Assembly (NCBI RefSeq): GCF_002259745.1
Contig: NZ_MWWW01000013.1
Location: 62,001 to 126,000 of the forward strand
Length of the DNA stretch: 64,000 bases
Direction: 5' to 3'
DNA from: Bifidobacterium myosotis
GTDB lineage: Bacteria; Actinomycetota; Actinomycetes; Actinomycetales; Bifidobacteriaceae
Shown here: positions 9,362-18,300 of the stretch, one piece after another
How positions within the stretch are numbered: position 1 is the first letter of the stretch
Layout: each line of letters opens with the position of its first letter
Notes under the pieces: generated by a model
What the model saw: only the letters and a program-made list of their open reading frames with translations
Told to the model about the DNA's origin: nothing
The model's database searches: none
Position numbers and translations under genes: made by a program

Positions 9362-10084
9362 ATGCTCAATACCACAGCGCGTCAGAATACGACACCGCAC
9401 ACGGTGCTGGTGGTCGAGGACGAGCCCACGCTCGCCACGGCCATCGCCCAGCGCATCACCGCTGAGGGATGGACCGCCCGCGTGGCCGGCGACGGCGCCT
9501 CCGCCGTGCAGGCGGCCACGCAGCTCCGCCCCGATCTGGTGATCATGGACATCATGCTTCCGGTGATGGACGGTCTCGAGGCCACCAAACGCATCGTGGC
9601 CGAACGACCCGTGCCGGTGTTGATTCTGACCGCCCGTGACGACGAGGCGGACAAGGTGATTGGCCTTGGCGCCGGAGCCGACGACTACATGACCAAGCCG
9701 TTCTCGATGCGCGAGCTCATCGCCCGCTGCAAGGCGCTGCTGCGCCGCGTGGAGCGGGCCAAGGTTATCGCCAAGAACTCCGAGAACGAGAAGATCCTCG
9801 ATTTCGGCTCGATGGTGATCGACCCCGCCCAGCGCATCGTGACGGTCGATGGCCAACAGGTGCATCTGACCCCGACGGAATTCGACCTGCTGGCCACGCT
9901 GGCCCGCCGACCGAAGTCCGTGCTCACCCGCGAGAAGCTGCTCGAGGAGGTCTGGGACTGGGTGGACGCCTCCGGCACCCGCACGGTGGACAGCCACGTC
10001 AAGGCGCTACGCCACAAGCTCGGCGCGGACACCATCCGCACCGTGCACGGCGTGGGCTACGCCTTCGAGCCGCCGGCCAAGTAG
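9362..10084 (+). CDS. OmpR-family response regulator
   Basis: A 240-residue DNA-binding response regulator. The receiver domain has the acidic pair ED (19-20), phospho-acceptor D63 (VIMDIMLP) and K112 (TKPF). The winged-helix output domain is at about 140-238 (RTVDSHVKALRHKLG, VHGVGYAFE). An AAAGGA ribosome site precedes the ATG. Its kinase is encoded 83 bp downstream. The signal and the regulon are unknown. Proximity to glgB does not by itself prove control of glycogen. Confidence 0.92.
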   Translation: MLNTTARQNTTPHTVLVVEDEPTLATAIAQRITAEGWTARVAGDGASAVQAATQLRPDLVIMDIMLPVMDGLEATKRIVAERPVPVLILTARDDEADKVIGLGAGADDYMTKPFSMRELIARCKALLRRVERAKVIAKNSENEKILDFGSMVIDPAQRIVTVDGQQVHLTPTEFDLLATLARRPKSVLTREKLLEEVWDWVDASGTRTVDSHVKALRHKLGADTIRTVHGVGYAFEPPAK

Positions 10085-10137
10085 TCTAGGCAAGGAGCCC
10101 GGCAGGCAGCCCAGACCCGACAGGCTCCCGATCATCC

Positions 10138-10174
10138 TCGGCATACGGTTCGGATATATTCGGACGTATGCCGA
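10138..10174. promoter_or_regulatory. 10-bp inverted repeat spanning the kinase start codon
   Basis: TCGGCATACG (10138-10147) and CGTATGCCGA (10165-10174) are perfect complements around a 17-nt spacer. The spacer contains TATATT at 10155-10160, placed like a -10 element 7 bases before the ATG at 10168. The right arm includes the start codon. It could be an operator or an RNA hairpin that hides the start. Confidence 0.5.
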
Positions 10175-11235
10175 AACAACAACCCAAGCGCCGACTTGGT
10201 GTGCTGCGCAAGTACACCAAGTCGGTTGATTTTTTCTCCTCGCTCAAGCTCGAGCTGAGCTCCCTGATCGTAATCGCCACCGCCATCGCGTTCGCGATGT
10301 GCTGGTTTCTGCTCAAATACGGCTGGTCGGGATGGATCGCCATGCCGCTGACCCTGGTGGTGGCTCTCGGCATCACCTACGTGTTCTCCCGCGGCATCAC
10401 CGCTCCCCTGCGCCAGATGCGCGACGTGGCCGAGGCGATGGCCGAGGGCGACTACACCGTGCGCGTGGACATCGATCAGGACCGCCACGACGAAGTGGGA
10501 CAGCTTGCGCGCTCCTTCAATGAGATGGCGGGCGAGCTCGAGCACGCGGACAAAATGCGCCGCGACCTGATCGCCAATGTGAGCCACGAACTGCGCACGC
10601 CCGTCTCCGCGCTGCAGGCGATGGTGGAGAACATGGCCGACGGCGTCACCGAACCCACCCCGGCCAACCTCGAAGGCATCCTGACCCAGACCAAACGTCT
10701 GTCCGATCTCATCGCGTTCCTGCTCGACCTGAGCCGCATGGAGGCCGGCGCCGCCAGCCTGAACATCGAGAAGTTCAATTTCGCCGACTTCCTTGACGAG
10801 ACCATCGAACCGCTGGAGATCGCCGACGGCGGACATGCCCACGACATTCTGGTCCATGTGCCCGCCGACATCTCGATGGAGGGCGATCAGGACCGTCTGC
10901 GCCAGCTGTTCACCAACATCATCGCCAACGCGCTCAAGCATTCGGCCGATGGCACCACCGTACTGGTCGAGGCGCGCGAGGACCGCGACATGGGCACCGT
11001 GGTGACCAATGTGGTCAATTACGGTTCGCAGATCGCTCCTTCGGACCGTTCCAGCATCTTCCGCCGATTCGTCAAGGGCAAGACCGGCCCCGGCACCGAA
11101 TCGGGCGGCACCGGGCTGGGCCTGTCCATCGCGTTGTGGGCGGCGCAGCTGCACGGCGGCACCGTCAAGGTGGTGGATGACGAACGCGGCGCGGACTTCG
11201 AGATCACGCTGCCCAAATACCACATCGCCGAATAA
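10168..11235 (+). CDS. Sensor histidine kinase
   Basis: A 355-residue membrane kinase paired with the upstream response regulator. Two transmembrane helices lie at about 30-50 and 56-75 with only a few residues between them, so there is no extracellular sensor domain. A HAMP linker follows. The phospho-acceptor is H140 in SHELRTP. The ATPase domain has the N-box (FTNIIANALKHS) and a GTGLGLS loop. No Shine-Dalgarno sequence is visible before the ATG. A leaderless mRNA from the TATATT at 10155 is possible. The stimulus may be a membrane state. Confidence 0.9.
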   Translation: MPKQQPKRRLGVLRKYTKSVDFFSSLKLELSSLIVIATAIAFAMCWFLLKYGWSGWIAMPLTLVVALGITYVFSRGITAPLRQMRDVAEAMAEGDYTVRVDIDQDRHDEVGQLARSFNEMAGELEHADKMRRDLIANVSHELRTPVSALQAMVENMADGVTEPTPANLEGILTQTKRLSDLIAFLLDLSRMEAGAASLNIEKFNFADFLDETIEPLEIADGGHAHDILVHVPADISMEGDQDRLRQLFTNIIANALKHSADGTTVLVEAREDRDMGTVVTNVVNYGSQIAPSDRSSIFRRFVKGKTGPGTESGGTGLGLSIALWAAQLHGGTVKVVDDERGADFEITLPKYHIAE

Positions 11236-11299
11236 CCATGAATAACCACGAATAGTCGCAAGTAGGCGCGGATAGTCGCGGGATATGCACCCCACATAC

Positions 11300-11305
11300 T
11301 ATAAT
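11300..11305 (+). promoter_or_regulatory. -10 element (TATAAT)
   Basis: A consensus TATAAT touches the LexA box on its right side, so LexA binding would block polymerase. A good -35 hexamer is not obvious. Confidence 0.6.
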
Positions 11306-11319
11306 CGAACATACGTTCG
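11306..11319. promoter_or_regulatory. LexA (SOS) box
   Basis: CGAACATACGTTCG is a full match to the Gram-positive SOS box CGAACRNRYGTTCG. The flanking T and A extend the arms. It lies 16 bases before the ATG of the UmuD-like gene, so that gene should be induced by DNA damage. Confidence 0.85.
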
Positions 11320-11335
11320 AGAGAAGTGGGGTCGC

Positions 11336-11722
11336 ATGAATCCGCAGCCATGGGTGGGGTCGCCGACGTTGTTCGTCGTGCAGATGGCCGGCCATGCCAT
11401 GCGGGACGCCGGCATCGCGAACGGCGACCTGCTCATCGTGGACCGGTCGAAGGAGCCCGCACACGGCGACGTGGTGGTGGCTGTGCTGGACGGCGAGCTG
11501 GCGGTCAAACGGCTAGTTGCGGCAGGCGCGCATCTGGTGCTGCATGCCGAGAATCCCGCGTATCCGGATTACGTCCCGGACGGCTGTGCGCCGCCGCCCA
11601 TCTGGGGCGTGGTCGTAAGCGTGATTCATGCGTTGCGTGACGGTGAACCCCCATCACCACCGGCCTCCCCTACGTCACCTTCGTCACCTTCGCAGTCCCC
11701 GCGATGGGAGGCCACCGCCTGA
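11336..11722 (+). CDS. UmuD/S24-like protein lacking the catalytic serine
   Basis: A 128-residue protein with the LexA/UmuD S24 peptidase core (DAGIANGDLLIVDR at about 24-37, HGDVVVAVLDGELAVKRL at about 43-60). In active members the nucleophile sits in GDSM. Here the segment is GHAM, so Ser is replaced by Ala21 and the preceding Asp by His, while Lys58 of the dyad remains. The N-terminal tail that is cleaved in UmuD is also missing. Self-cleavage is therefore unlikely. AAGTGGGG precedes the ATG. An SOS box controls it. No umuC-type polymerase gene is adjacent. The Ser/Pro-rich 3' end overlaps comF on the other strand. It may be a binding partner of a translesion polymerase. Confidence 0.75.
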   Translation: MNPQPWVGSPTLFVVQMAGHAMRDAGIANGDLLIVDRSKEPAHGDVVVAVLDGELAVKRLVAAGAHLVLHAENPAYPDYVPDGCAPPPIWGVVVSVIHALRDGEPPSPPASPTSPSSPSQSPRWEATA

Positions 11723-12477
11723 GCCAGCGCCAGCCCGCCGACCGGCAGCGCGCCGGCGTGTCGCAGCACGTCCGTGCACTGCCTCAGCGTGGAGCCGGTG
11801 GTGATGATGTCGTCCACCAGCAGCACCGGGGCACCTTGCAGTGATGCGCCGGGCGCCACAGCGATATGACCGCCGATGCGCTGGGCGCGCTGGGCCGCGG
11901 AGATCTGCTGCACCGAACGACCGCCTCCCGCGGTGCTCACCAGCGCCAGGGACGTGCGGGACGGAATCCCGGCCTCACACAGCGCCTCGGACAACGCACG
12001 GACCAGCGGCATAAGATGGCGTCTGCCACGACGCCGCATGGAGGCCGGCGACGAAGGCGCCGGAACCACCAGCACCGGTCGCCTCAGGTCCGGACCACAA
12101 GCCGGCATAGTCGGCATCGCCGCCATAGCCGCCATCAGCCCCGACCGGCCCAACGTGGCGACCAGAATCCGTGCGAACGGGCCGTCGAGCTCGGCATCGT
12201 CATGGTCCTTCCAGTCGAGAATGCAACGCCGCACCACGCCTTGATACACGGCGGCCGCATAGGCCATGTCCGACAGGCTGCCCTGAAGTTCACGCCCATA
12301 ACACCGGTCGAACAGCGCACGGCAATCGTCGCAGAGCACGGCGTCCGGGGCGTCGCAGCCGGCGCAGCCCCGCGGCAGCACTACATCGCGCACCGAACGG
12401 CACAGCGTCCCCAGAGCGCCATCGCTCCCCCGCCATCCGGCTCCGGCACGCCGACCGTCGGCCCGTGCGGCATCCAT
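11626..12477 (-). CDS. ComF-family phosphoribosyltransferase-like protein
   Basis: A roughly 283-residue ComF homolog, linked in competent bacteria to DNA uptake and in general to ssDNA handling. An N-terminal four-cysteine zinc finger (CAGC..CDDC) is followed by a PRTase-fold domain with the PRPP loop VLLVDDIITTGSTL. The preferred ATG is at 12477, ten bases after the upstream HAD gene ends. A start at 12513 is possible. The last 97 bp overlap the convergent UmuD-like gene, so both tails are encoded on opposite strands of the same DNA. No other competence genes are nearby. Confidence 0.82.
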   Translation of the reverse strand: MDAARADGRRAGAGWRGSDGALGTLCRSVRDVVLPRGCAGCDAPDAVLCDDCRALFDRCYGRELQGSLSDMAYAAAVYQGVVRRCILDWKDHDDAELDGPFARILVATLGRSGLMAAMAAMPTMPACGPDLRRPVLVVPAPSSPASMRRRGRRHLMPLVRALSEALCEAGIPSRTSLALVSTAGGGRSVQQISAAQRAQRIGGHIAVAPGASLQGAPVLLVDDIITTGSTLRQCTDVLRHAGALPVGGLALAQAVASHRGDCEGDEGDVGEAGGDGGSPSRNA

Positions 12478-12487
12478 GCCCGCACGC

Positions 12488-13282
12488 CTATGGCAGACGC
12501 GCCAGCAGCGCATCCATCAGGCCAAGCGCATCCCCGGGATCGGTGACGCTCACGCCCTTCGCCCCCGCCTCGACCGCCGGATAGTCATTGCCTCCGGGCG
12601 TCATGCGATCGCCGGTGAAGAGGATGTCCCGCGTCTCGATGCCGAGCGCGGAGGCGAGCTGCCGGACGGCATAGGCCTTGTCCATGCCGTTGAGGCTCAC
12701 GTCCACGCTGGAATACCCTCCGGAGCGCACCTTGAGGTCGGGCAGGTCGGCCCGCACTGCTTCGGCGAGCGCCTGCTTCTTCCGGTTGTCCGGGTCCCAT
12801 TGGCGTTTGACCTCCACCGGCGCGTACTGGCCGTGGGCGGAGAAGGTGATCTGACTGCCGCGGTTCTCGATGCGCGGCCCCCATACGCGATCCTCCCACA
12901 GCCCCAGTTCCTTGGCATGGCGTTCCAGACTGGATTCGACCGTGGCGACGGTGTCCGGGTCCAGATCATGAGAGTAGACCAACGCCCATGCGGAACCGTT
13001 CCAACGGTAGTATCGCGAACCGGATGTGGGCATGACGTGCAGATGGGTGCGGTCGGCGGTCCCGTCGAGCACATCCAGCACCTGCAAGGTGACGACGTCC
13101 ATGCTGCCGCCGGAGATCAGGGCCACTTCGGCCCGCGCGGTCAGCGCGCTGAACCGTTCGATCATGGCGGGCTTCATCGGTTGTTTGGAACTGGCCAGCG
13201 TATTGTCCAGATCGAAGCCGTACACCTTGGTCGTACGGCACAGTTCATCCATATCGCATGCGGTCCACGAGCGCACCTTCAT
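12488..13282 (-). CDS. HAD-IIB family (Cof-like) phosphatase
   Basis: A 264-residue cytosolic hydrolase. Motif I FDLDNT places the nucleophile and acid at D24 and D26. Motif II is ALISGG. Motif IV is in FTGDRMTPGGND. The fold resembles sucrose-phosphate and phosphomannose-type phosphatases, but the substrate cannot be told from sequence. AAGGAGG precedes the ATG, with somewhat long spacing. It is probably co-transcribed with comF. Confidence 0.85.
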   Translation of the reverse strand: MKVRSWTACDMDELCRTTKVYGFDLDNTLASSKQPMKPAMIERFSALTARAEVALISGGSMDVVTLQVLDVLDGTADRTHLHVMPTSGSRYYRWNGSAWALVYSHDLDPDTVATVESSLERHAKELGLWEDRVWGPRIENRGSQITFSAHGQYAPVEVKRQWDPDNRKKQALAEAVRADLPDLKVRSGGYSSVDVSLNGMDKAYAVRQLASALGIETRDILFTGDRMTPGGNDYPAVEAGAKGVSVTDPGDALGLMDALLARLP

Positions 13283-13382
13283 CCGTCCGTGTCCTCCTTA
13301 GGCAAAGTTTCCCCGTGCACCAATGGTAACGCAAATCGTCGTTGGAGGCGCATGTCCGTCGCCTTGTCCTATGGTGGGAACC

Positions 13383-13811
13383 ATGCTTCAACCGCCTTGG
13401 AACGCCCGCGTGTACCGGAATCGGCATGGACGCGGCACCCGCACCCCGATGTTCGGCACCCGTCTGCCCCGCTACCGCACCCGTACCGGCATGTTCGACG
13501 ACATGGTGGCCGCGCAGGTGCGCAGGCTCGGCGAGGCGTGGCCTCAGCTGGTGCGTCCGCTGCAGTTCGCGGTGGAGGATGTGCCGCCCTCCGATCCCAC
13601 GCCGTGGCAGACCGAGCCGAATCTGACCTCGCAGTGCTTCCCGGCGAGCCATGGGATTCCGGCGCGCGTCGTGCTCTACCGCATGCCGTTGCAGACCGAG
13701 GCCCCCACCAAGATGGAGCTCCAGCTGGCGATTCGCGACGAGCTGGTGTCGCGGATCGCCGAACTGTACGGGCGTCGTCCGGAGGAGATCGACCCCGACT
13801 GGGGGCTGTGA
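13383..13811 (+). CDS. Zincin-like (DUF1025-type) protein without HExxH
   Basis: About 142 residues. It resembles the actinobacterial 'metallopeptidase family' with blocks LQFAVEDVPPSD, ARVVLYRMPLQ and EEIDPDWGL at the end. In active zincins a HExxH helix lies in the segment here reading AIRDELVSRIAEL, which has no His. It is probably not a protease. Open frame extends to 13323. The ATG at 13383 follows GGTGGGAA. It is convergent with, and nearly touches, the DUF5719 gene, a neighbourhood kept in many actinobacteria. Confidence 0.65.
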   Translation: MLQPPWNARVYRNRHGRGTRTPMFGTRLPRYRTRTGMFDDMVAAQVRRLGEAWPQLVRPLQFAVEDVPPSDPTPWQTEPNLTSQCFPASHGIPARVVLYRMPLQTEAPTKMELQLAIRDELVSRIAELYGRRPEEIDPDWGL

Positions 13812-13815
13812 GGGT

Positions 13816-15357
13816 TTATCGAACGATGGAGGAATCGTTGCGGGCCCAGATATGGGCGGTCGCCGGCATCAGCGGCGTCGCCCCGATGGCGGCCAGACCG
13901 GCCACTTTCCCGTCGCCCAGCTTGTCGCGGGTGAACCGCACGCCCCATCCCACATGCTTGGACTGGTCCTCGACGAGGATCACGGCAGCGTCGGCATCGT
14001 CGGAGGCCAGCTCCGAGGCCGGAATGGACGTGCCGGCGTTGGCCCCAAGCTTGACCTCGCGGCTCTTGAGCGCGTTGCCCTTGGCATCGTACGCATGCAC
14101 GGTGGCGCTGGTCTCCGTATTGGCGAGATTGGCCAGCGTGATGGTGCCGGTGACGCCGTCCGGCAGAGTCAGTCCGGAGAATTCCACGGCGGCGCCGGCG
14201 TTGATGAGCGCGAAGTCGGCCTGACCGTCATCACCCGAACGGGTCGTCTTGGCGGTCAGGAACAGCTTGTCTTCGGCGCTGGAGACGAGGCCGAGCGCAT
14301 CCTTCGGCGCATCGCCGAGATCCACGACCGACACCTTGCCGGCGTTCACGGTGAGGTCCTTGGCCTCGACGAGACCGTGACCCGTGATCCATGACAGGGT
14401 GGTTCTGGTGTCGGCCTCAGCGAACAGATAGGCCGTGACGGCATCGCCCTCGCGGATCGAGGGAACCACCGAGGCATTGGAGGCGGTGCCGAGCGGCGTG
14501 GCGAAGTCGGAGCCCTTGGATGTCAGACCGTCCATGGACACCACACGGACCACGGCGGAGACCGGCGTCTCCTTGCTGGAGACCGTCACGTACAGACCAT
14601 TCTGGTTGCTGGCCGCCGCGGACAGCTCCAGCATCCCCTCACCCGAGGCCGGTACGACCAGCGAGGATTGCGTGGACAGGGTGAGTCTGCCGGCCACCGT
14701 GGTTCCCCATACGGCGATATCGACCGTGGTGGGCTTGGTGGAGGGGTTGGCGACGATGAGCTGCTGCGTGGTGCCGGTGGCCGTGGAGGGCAGCAGGAAC
14801 GACTCGCGCAACGCCGTGGTGACGCAGGATGCGGCGGAGACGCCCTTGAGATCGCCTTCCGACGCCCACGATGCGATGGCCCCGGCCGTGCCCGTGCCGG
14901 TCTGCGCCGTGAGCATGCGGGTGTCGAGGAGGCGAGAGCCCTGATCGATCGCCTCGGATGCGGTCTTCACGTCGTCCTCGTCGGTGGTGTCCGCGTCCTT
15001 GAGTGCGACGGAATCCGAGGAGGACTTGCCGCCGAACTCGGCTGCGGAGGCGCTGTAGACCGAACCGAACGAGGCGTAGCGGGCCTGCGTGGTCAGGTCG
15101 CCGACCGTGGCCTGGAAGGCGCTGTCGCCGTAGGTTCCGGAGTCGGCGAGCGCCATGGGCGCCGGGCAGTAGGCATCCGATTGCGTGGGGCTGACGGTCC
15201 GGTCGATGGCGTTGTTGCCCGCCGCGACCTTGTCCACCCATGTCGAGGGTCCGGGCAGCACCATCAGCGCGGCGAACAGGGCTACGAGGACGATCATGGT
15301 GATCAGCCCGATGATCACGCGGGCGACGCGTCTGGGCGTGGATGCGTTTGCGCTCAT
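13816..15357 (-). CDS. DUF5719 family membrane-anchored protein
   Basis: A 513-residue protein with a short basic N-terminus, one transmembrane helix at about 10-35 and a long extracellular part made of repeating beta-rich segments. The family has no known activity. The start is fixed by GGAGGAAGC before the ATG at 15357. That ATG overlaps the stop of the upstream glycosyltransferase (ATGA), so the two are translationally coupled. This points to a role with that transferase in making or exporting a cell-surface glycan. Confidence 0.8.
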   Translation of the reverse strand: MSANASTPRRVARVIIGLITMIVLVALFAALMVLPGPSTWVDKVAAGNNAIDRTVSPTQSDAYCPAPMALADSGTYGDSAFQATVGDLTTQARYASFGSVYSASAAEFGGKSSSDSVALKDADTTDEDDVKTASEAIDQGSRLLDTRMLTAQTGTGTAGAIASWASEGDLKGVSAASCVTTALRESFLLPSTATGTTQQLIVANPSTKPTTVDIAVWGTTVAGRLTLSTQSSLVVPASGEGMLELSAAASNQNGLYVTVSSKETPVSAVVRVVSMDGLTSKGSDFATPLGTASNASVVPSIREGDAVTAYLFAEADTRTTLSWITGHGLVEAKDLTVNAGKVSVVDLGDAPKDALGLVSSAEDKLFLTAKTTRSGDDGQADFALINAGAAVEFSGLTLPDGVTGTITLANLANTETSATVHAYDAKGNALKSREVKLGANAGTSIPASELASDDADAAVILVEDQSKHVGWGVRFTRDKLGDGKVAGLAAIGATPLMPATAHIWARNDSSIVR

Positions 15358-18300
15358 GCTTCCTCCAATCCGTTCACCAGTCGTCTGCGGGGCAGGGCGA
15401 CCAGACAGTACAGTGCAAGCACGACCGACAGGCACGCCAGCCAGGCCACACGCCAGCCGCTGCTCTGCGTGCGGCGCTGCCAAGAGGTGTCCACGTTCTG
15501 GGATTCGGCGGACCGGAGCGTGAGGCGATAGTAGACGCCGTCATTGGTGCTCACCAGCGCCTGCGTGCCGTCCGACGCGGCGATGTTGGCGTTCAATTGT
15601 TCATAGGGCGTGGCCGTGGCTGCGGATTCGCCGTCCGAAACCACGTAGATGCCGCCGAAGCCCAGACCGGAGATGGTGGCGATGGCCTGCTCGTCCGGGT
15701 TCGACAACAGCGTGGCGCACGCCTGGGCAAGCGCGCTGTCGATGGCGTCGTGTTCACCGTTCACGAGTCGCGCACGCTGGGCGGGTGAACTGTCGATGAG
15801 ATCGCCACGCGAAGTGCGCATCACGGCGTAATCGACGGCGTTACGGGTCTGCGCGCTGATGGCCAACACCCGGTGATCGGCGCCCGAGGACAGGTAGTCC
15901 GTGGTGACCATAGGCAGGCCCGCGCGGGACATGGCAAGCCCGCCATCGCGGTGCCGTTCGATCCCGTACCAGCATTGCACGGCCACGCAGCACACCAGCA
16001 GAATCGACAGCAGGGCACGACCGGAGACGATGACCGGACGCAGACCGTCACGGCGCGTCGTCTCGATCTCACCGACGGCATGCAACGGGTGGAAGCGCTT
16101 GACCGCGCCGCCGGCCACCAGTGACACGCAGGACAGGAAGCCGAGGATCATCAGCAGGATGCCGGGCGAGGCCGAACCGGCCACCACGCCGTCGGCATCC
16201 ACCGCGATGGCCACCCTGCTGGAGACCAGGGCCAGCGCCGCGCCGCAGAGGATGACCACCCACATCAGACGCGAGGCCCTAAGCGCGAACGGCAGCACCA
16301 GCGAGGCGATGGCGAGCACGGTCATGACAAGGAACAGCACGGTGACCGCCAGATCGAGCGGATCGGCCGACAGCGGCCGCCAATCCAACGCACGGCCCGC
16401 GGCCTCAAGCAGACTCAACGCAGCCGGCGAACCGTTGACGTCGGACGACGGGGTCGTGATGTCGCCGAACAATTGGCGCCACGAGCCCAGATGGGCGTAA
16501 CGGACCGCATTGACCAGCGTGGGGGCCACGGCGAAGGCGGCGGGCACGGGGATGAGCAGCAGTGTGGCCCGCTTGCGCCGGACGAACAACAGGAACGCCG
16601 GGAATGCCACGATCAAAGCCAGCAACAGCTGCGGCTCGGCGGCCACCGCGGGGATGAAGCACAGGGCGGACAGCGCGGCGGCCTGCACGGATGGGCGCGG
16701 TCTGAGCGGGTCCTCGGTGTGGTACATGCCCACGGCCCGGAACACGAATGCGAAGGCGGCGGGCAGGAACACGAGCACGGTGAGCATCGGCAGGTTCGCC
16801 TGCGCATACCAGCCGAACATGATTCCCGTGGAGGCCCACAGCAGTCCTCCCAGCACGCGGACCACATCCGAACGGGTGAAGATGCCAGCGAGCGCCCAGA
16901 ACGACAATGCGGCAAGAGGAGCCGCGGCGAACAGCATCAGGGCGAGGGCGCCGCCCACATGGCCCAGCGTGACGAGCGAGGAGACCATCAGCACGAGCAG
17001 CCACGGCGTCGGCGGCGCGGGTATGCCGGTGCCGGCCCCGAACACCCACGGCGTGGTGGCGGCTTGCGCGAGCTGGTGGAAGCTGGCCCCGGTGGGCAGC
17101 AGCGCATGCGAGTACAGCGAGCCGTCCGAGAACACGGCCCGGAACACCGGCCAGTGCAGGCCCACGATGCCCGCGAATGACACGAACGCCATCATCAGCG
17201 CCCATGTCCAGCGCCGACGGATACGCGCCTTGAGATGCGCCCGTTCCAGCGGGCTGAGCAACACCACGCCCTGTTGGGCTTCGAAGGCGTCGCGCCGGTC
17301 ATGGAACTGGGTGATCTGCCGACGGTCAGCGGTGAGCACCTGCAGCGAGGACATGGGCACCTTGGCCTGCTTCGCCACCAGACGGCGCGAGCGCATGGCT
17401 CCGGGGATGGAGGTCAGCGCCAGCCACGGCAGGCACAACTCGACCCACGCCTCGAACGGTTTCTTGCCGAACAGCATGGCGATGGCCACGCCGAAGCTGC
17501 GGATGAGCCGCCACAGCCACACGACAATCCAGGAGGACATGGCCATGTCCGTGTACCGGTAGCGCTGGGCGGCACGGGCCACGGCCACACCATGGCGTAC
17601 GGCGTGGTCCGAGGTCAGCGCCTCGCCGCCGCGCGTGCGCACGCCCTCGTAACGGGCGCGGCGATGGGCGATCTCGGCGCGCGGCACGACCACCACACGG
17701 CCTCCGCTCAGGCATACGCGACGGCAGAAATCCATCGATTCGCCATAGGTGGTGAACCAGGAATTGATGCCTTTGATCCGTTGGAACTGGTTCAGGGAGA
17801 CCAATGCCCCGGCCAGGGACACGGCGAACACATCCTGCCGGCCGTCGTATTGTTCCTGGTCGGGCTCGCCGTCCACCACCAGCGAGTGCACGGTGTGACG
17901 GCCGGCGTACAGGCCCACGTTATGCAGTTGGGTGCCGTCCCAATCGCACTGCTTGCAGCCGAGGACGCTGGCGCCGGGCGTGTTGCGCCATGCCTCCAAC
18001 AGCCGCTCCAGACAGTATGCGTCCGCGGGCCGGGAGTCGTCGTGCAGGAGCCACAACGCGCGGGTCTCGGGATTGAGTTCGGCATAGTCGAGGGCCTTGT
18101 TCACGGCATCGCCGAAGGAACGCGCGCCCTTGGCTCTGACGATGCGCACGTTGACGTGCTTGGACTGCGGCATCTCCATGACCGGGCCCGACGGCGAGGG
18201 AATCACCTCGAACGAGCTGGTGACGGGCTGGCCGGTGGCACCGGTGGCGTCGGCGATGACGATGGTGCCCGGCAGCACATTTTGCGTGAGCACGGAACGC

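Noticed and set aside
7046..9997. 983-residue open frame on the minus strand opposite glgB and the response regulator
   Set aside because: It is a high-GC codon shadow: His/Gly/Val-rich composition, no family motifs, no ribosome site, and two well-supported genes on the other strand.
11336..11722. LexA repressor itself
   Set aside because: There is no N-terminal winged helix and no Ala-Gly cleavage site; only the S24 core is present.
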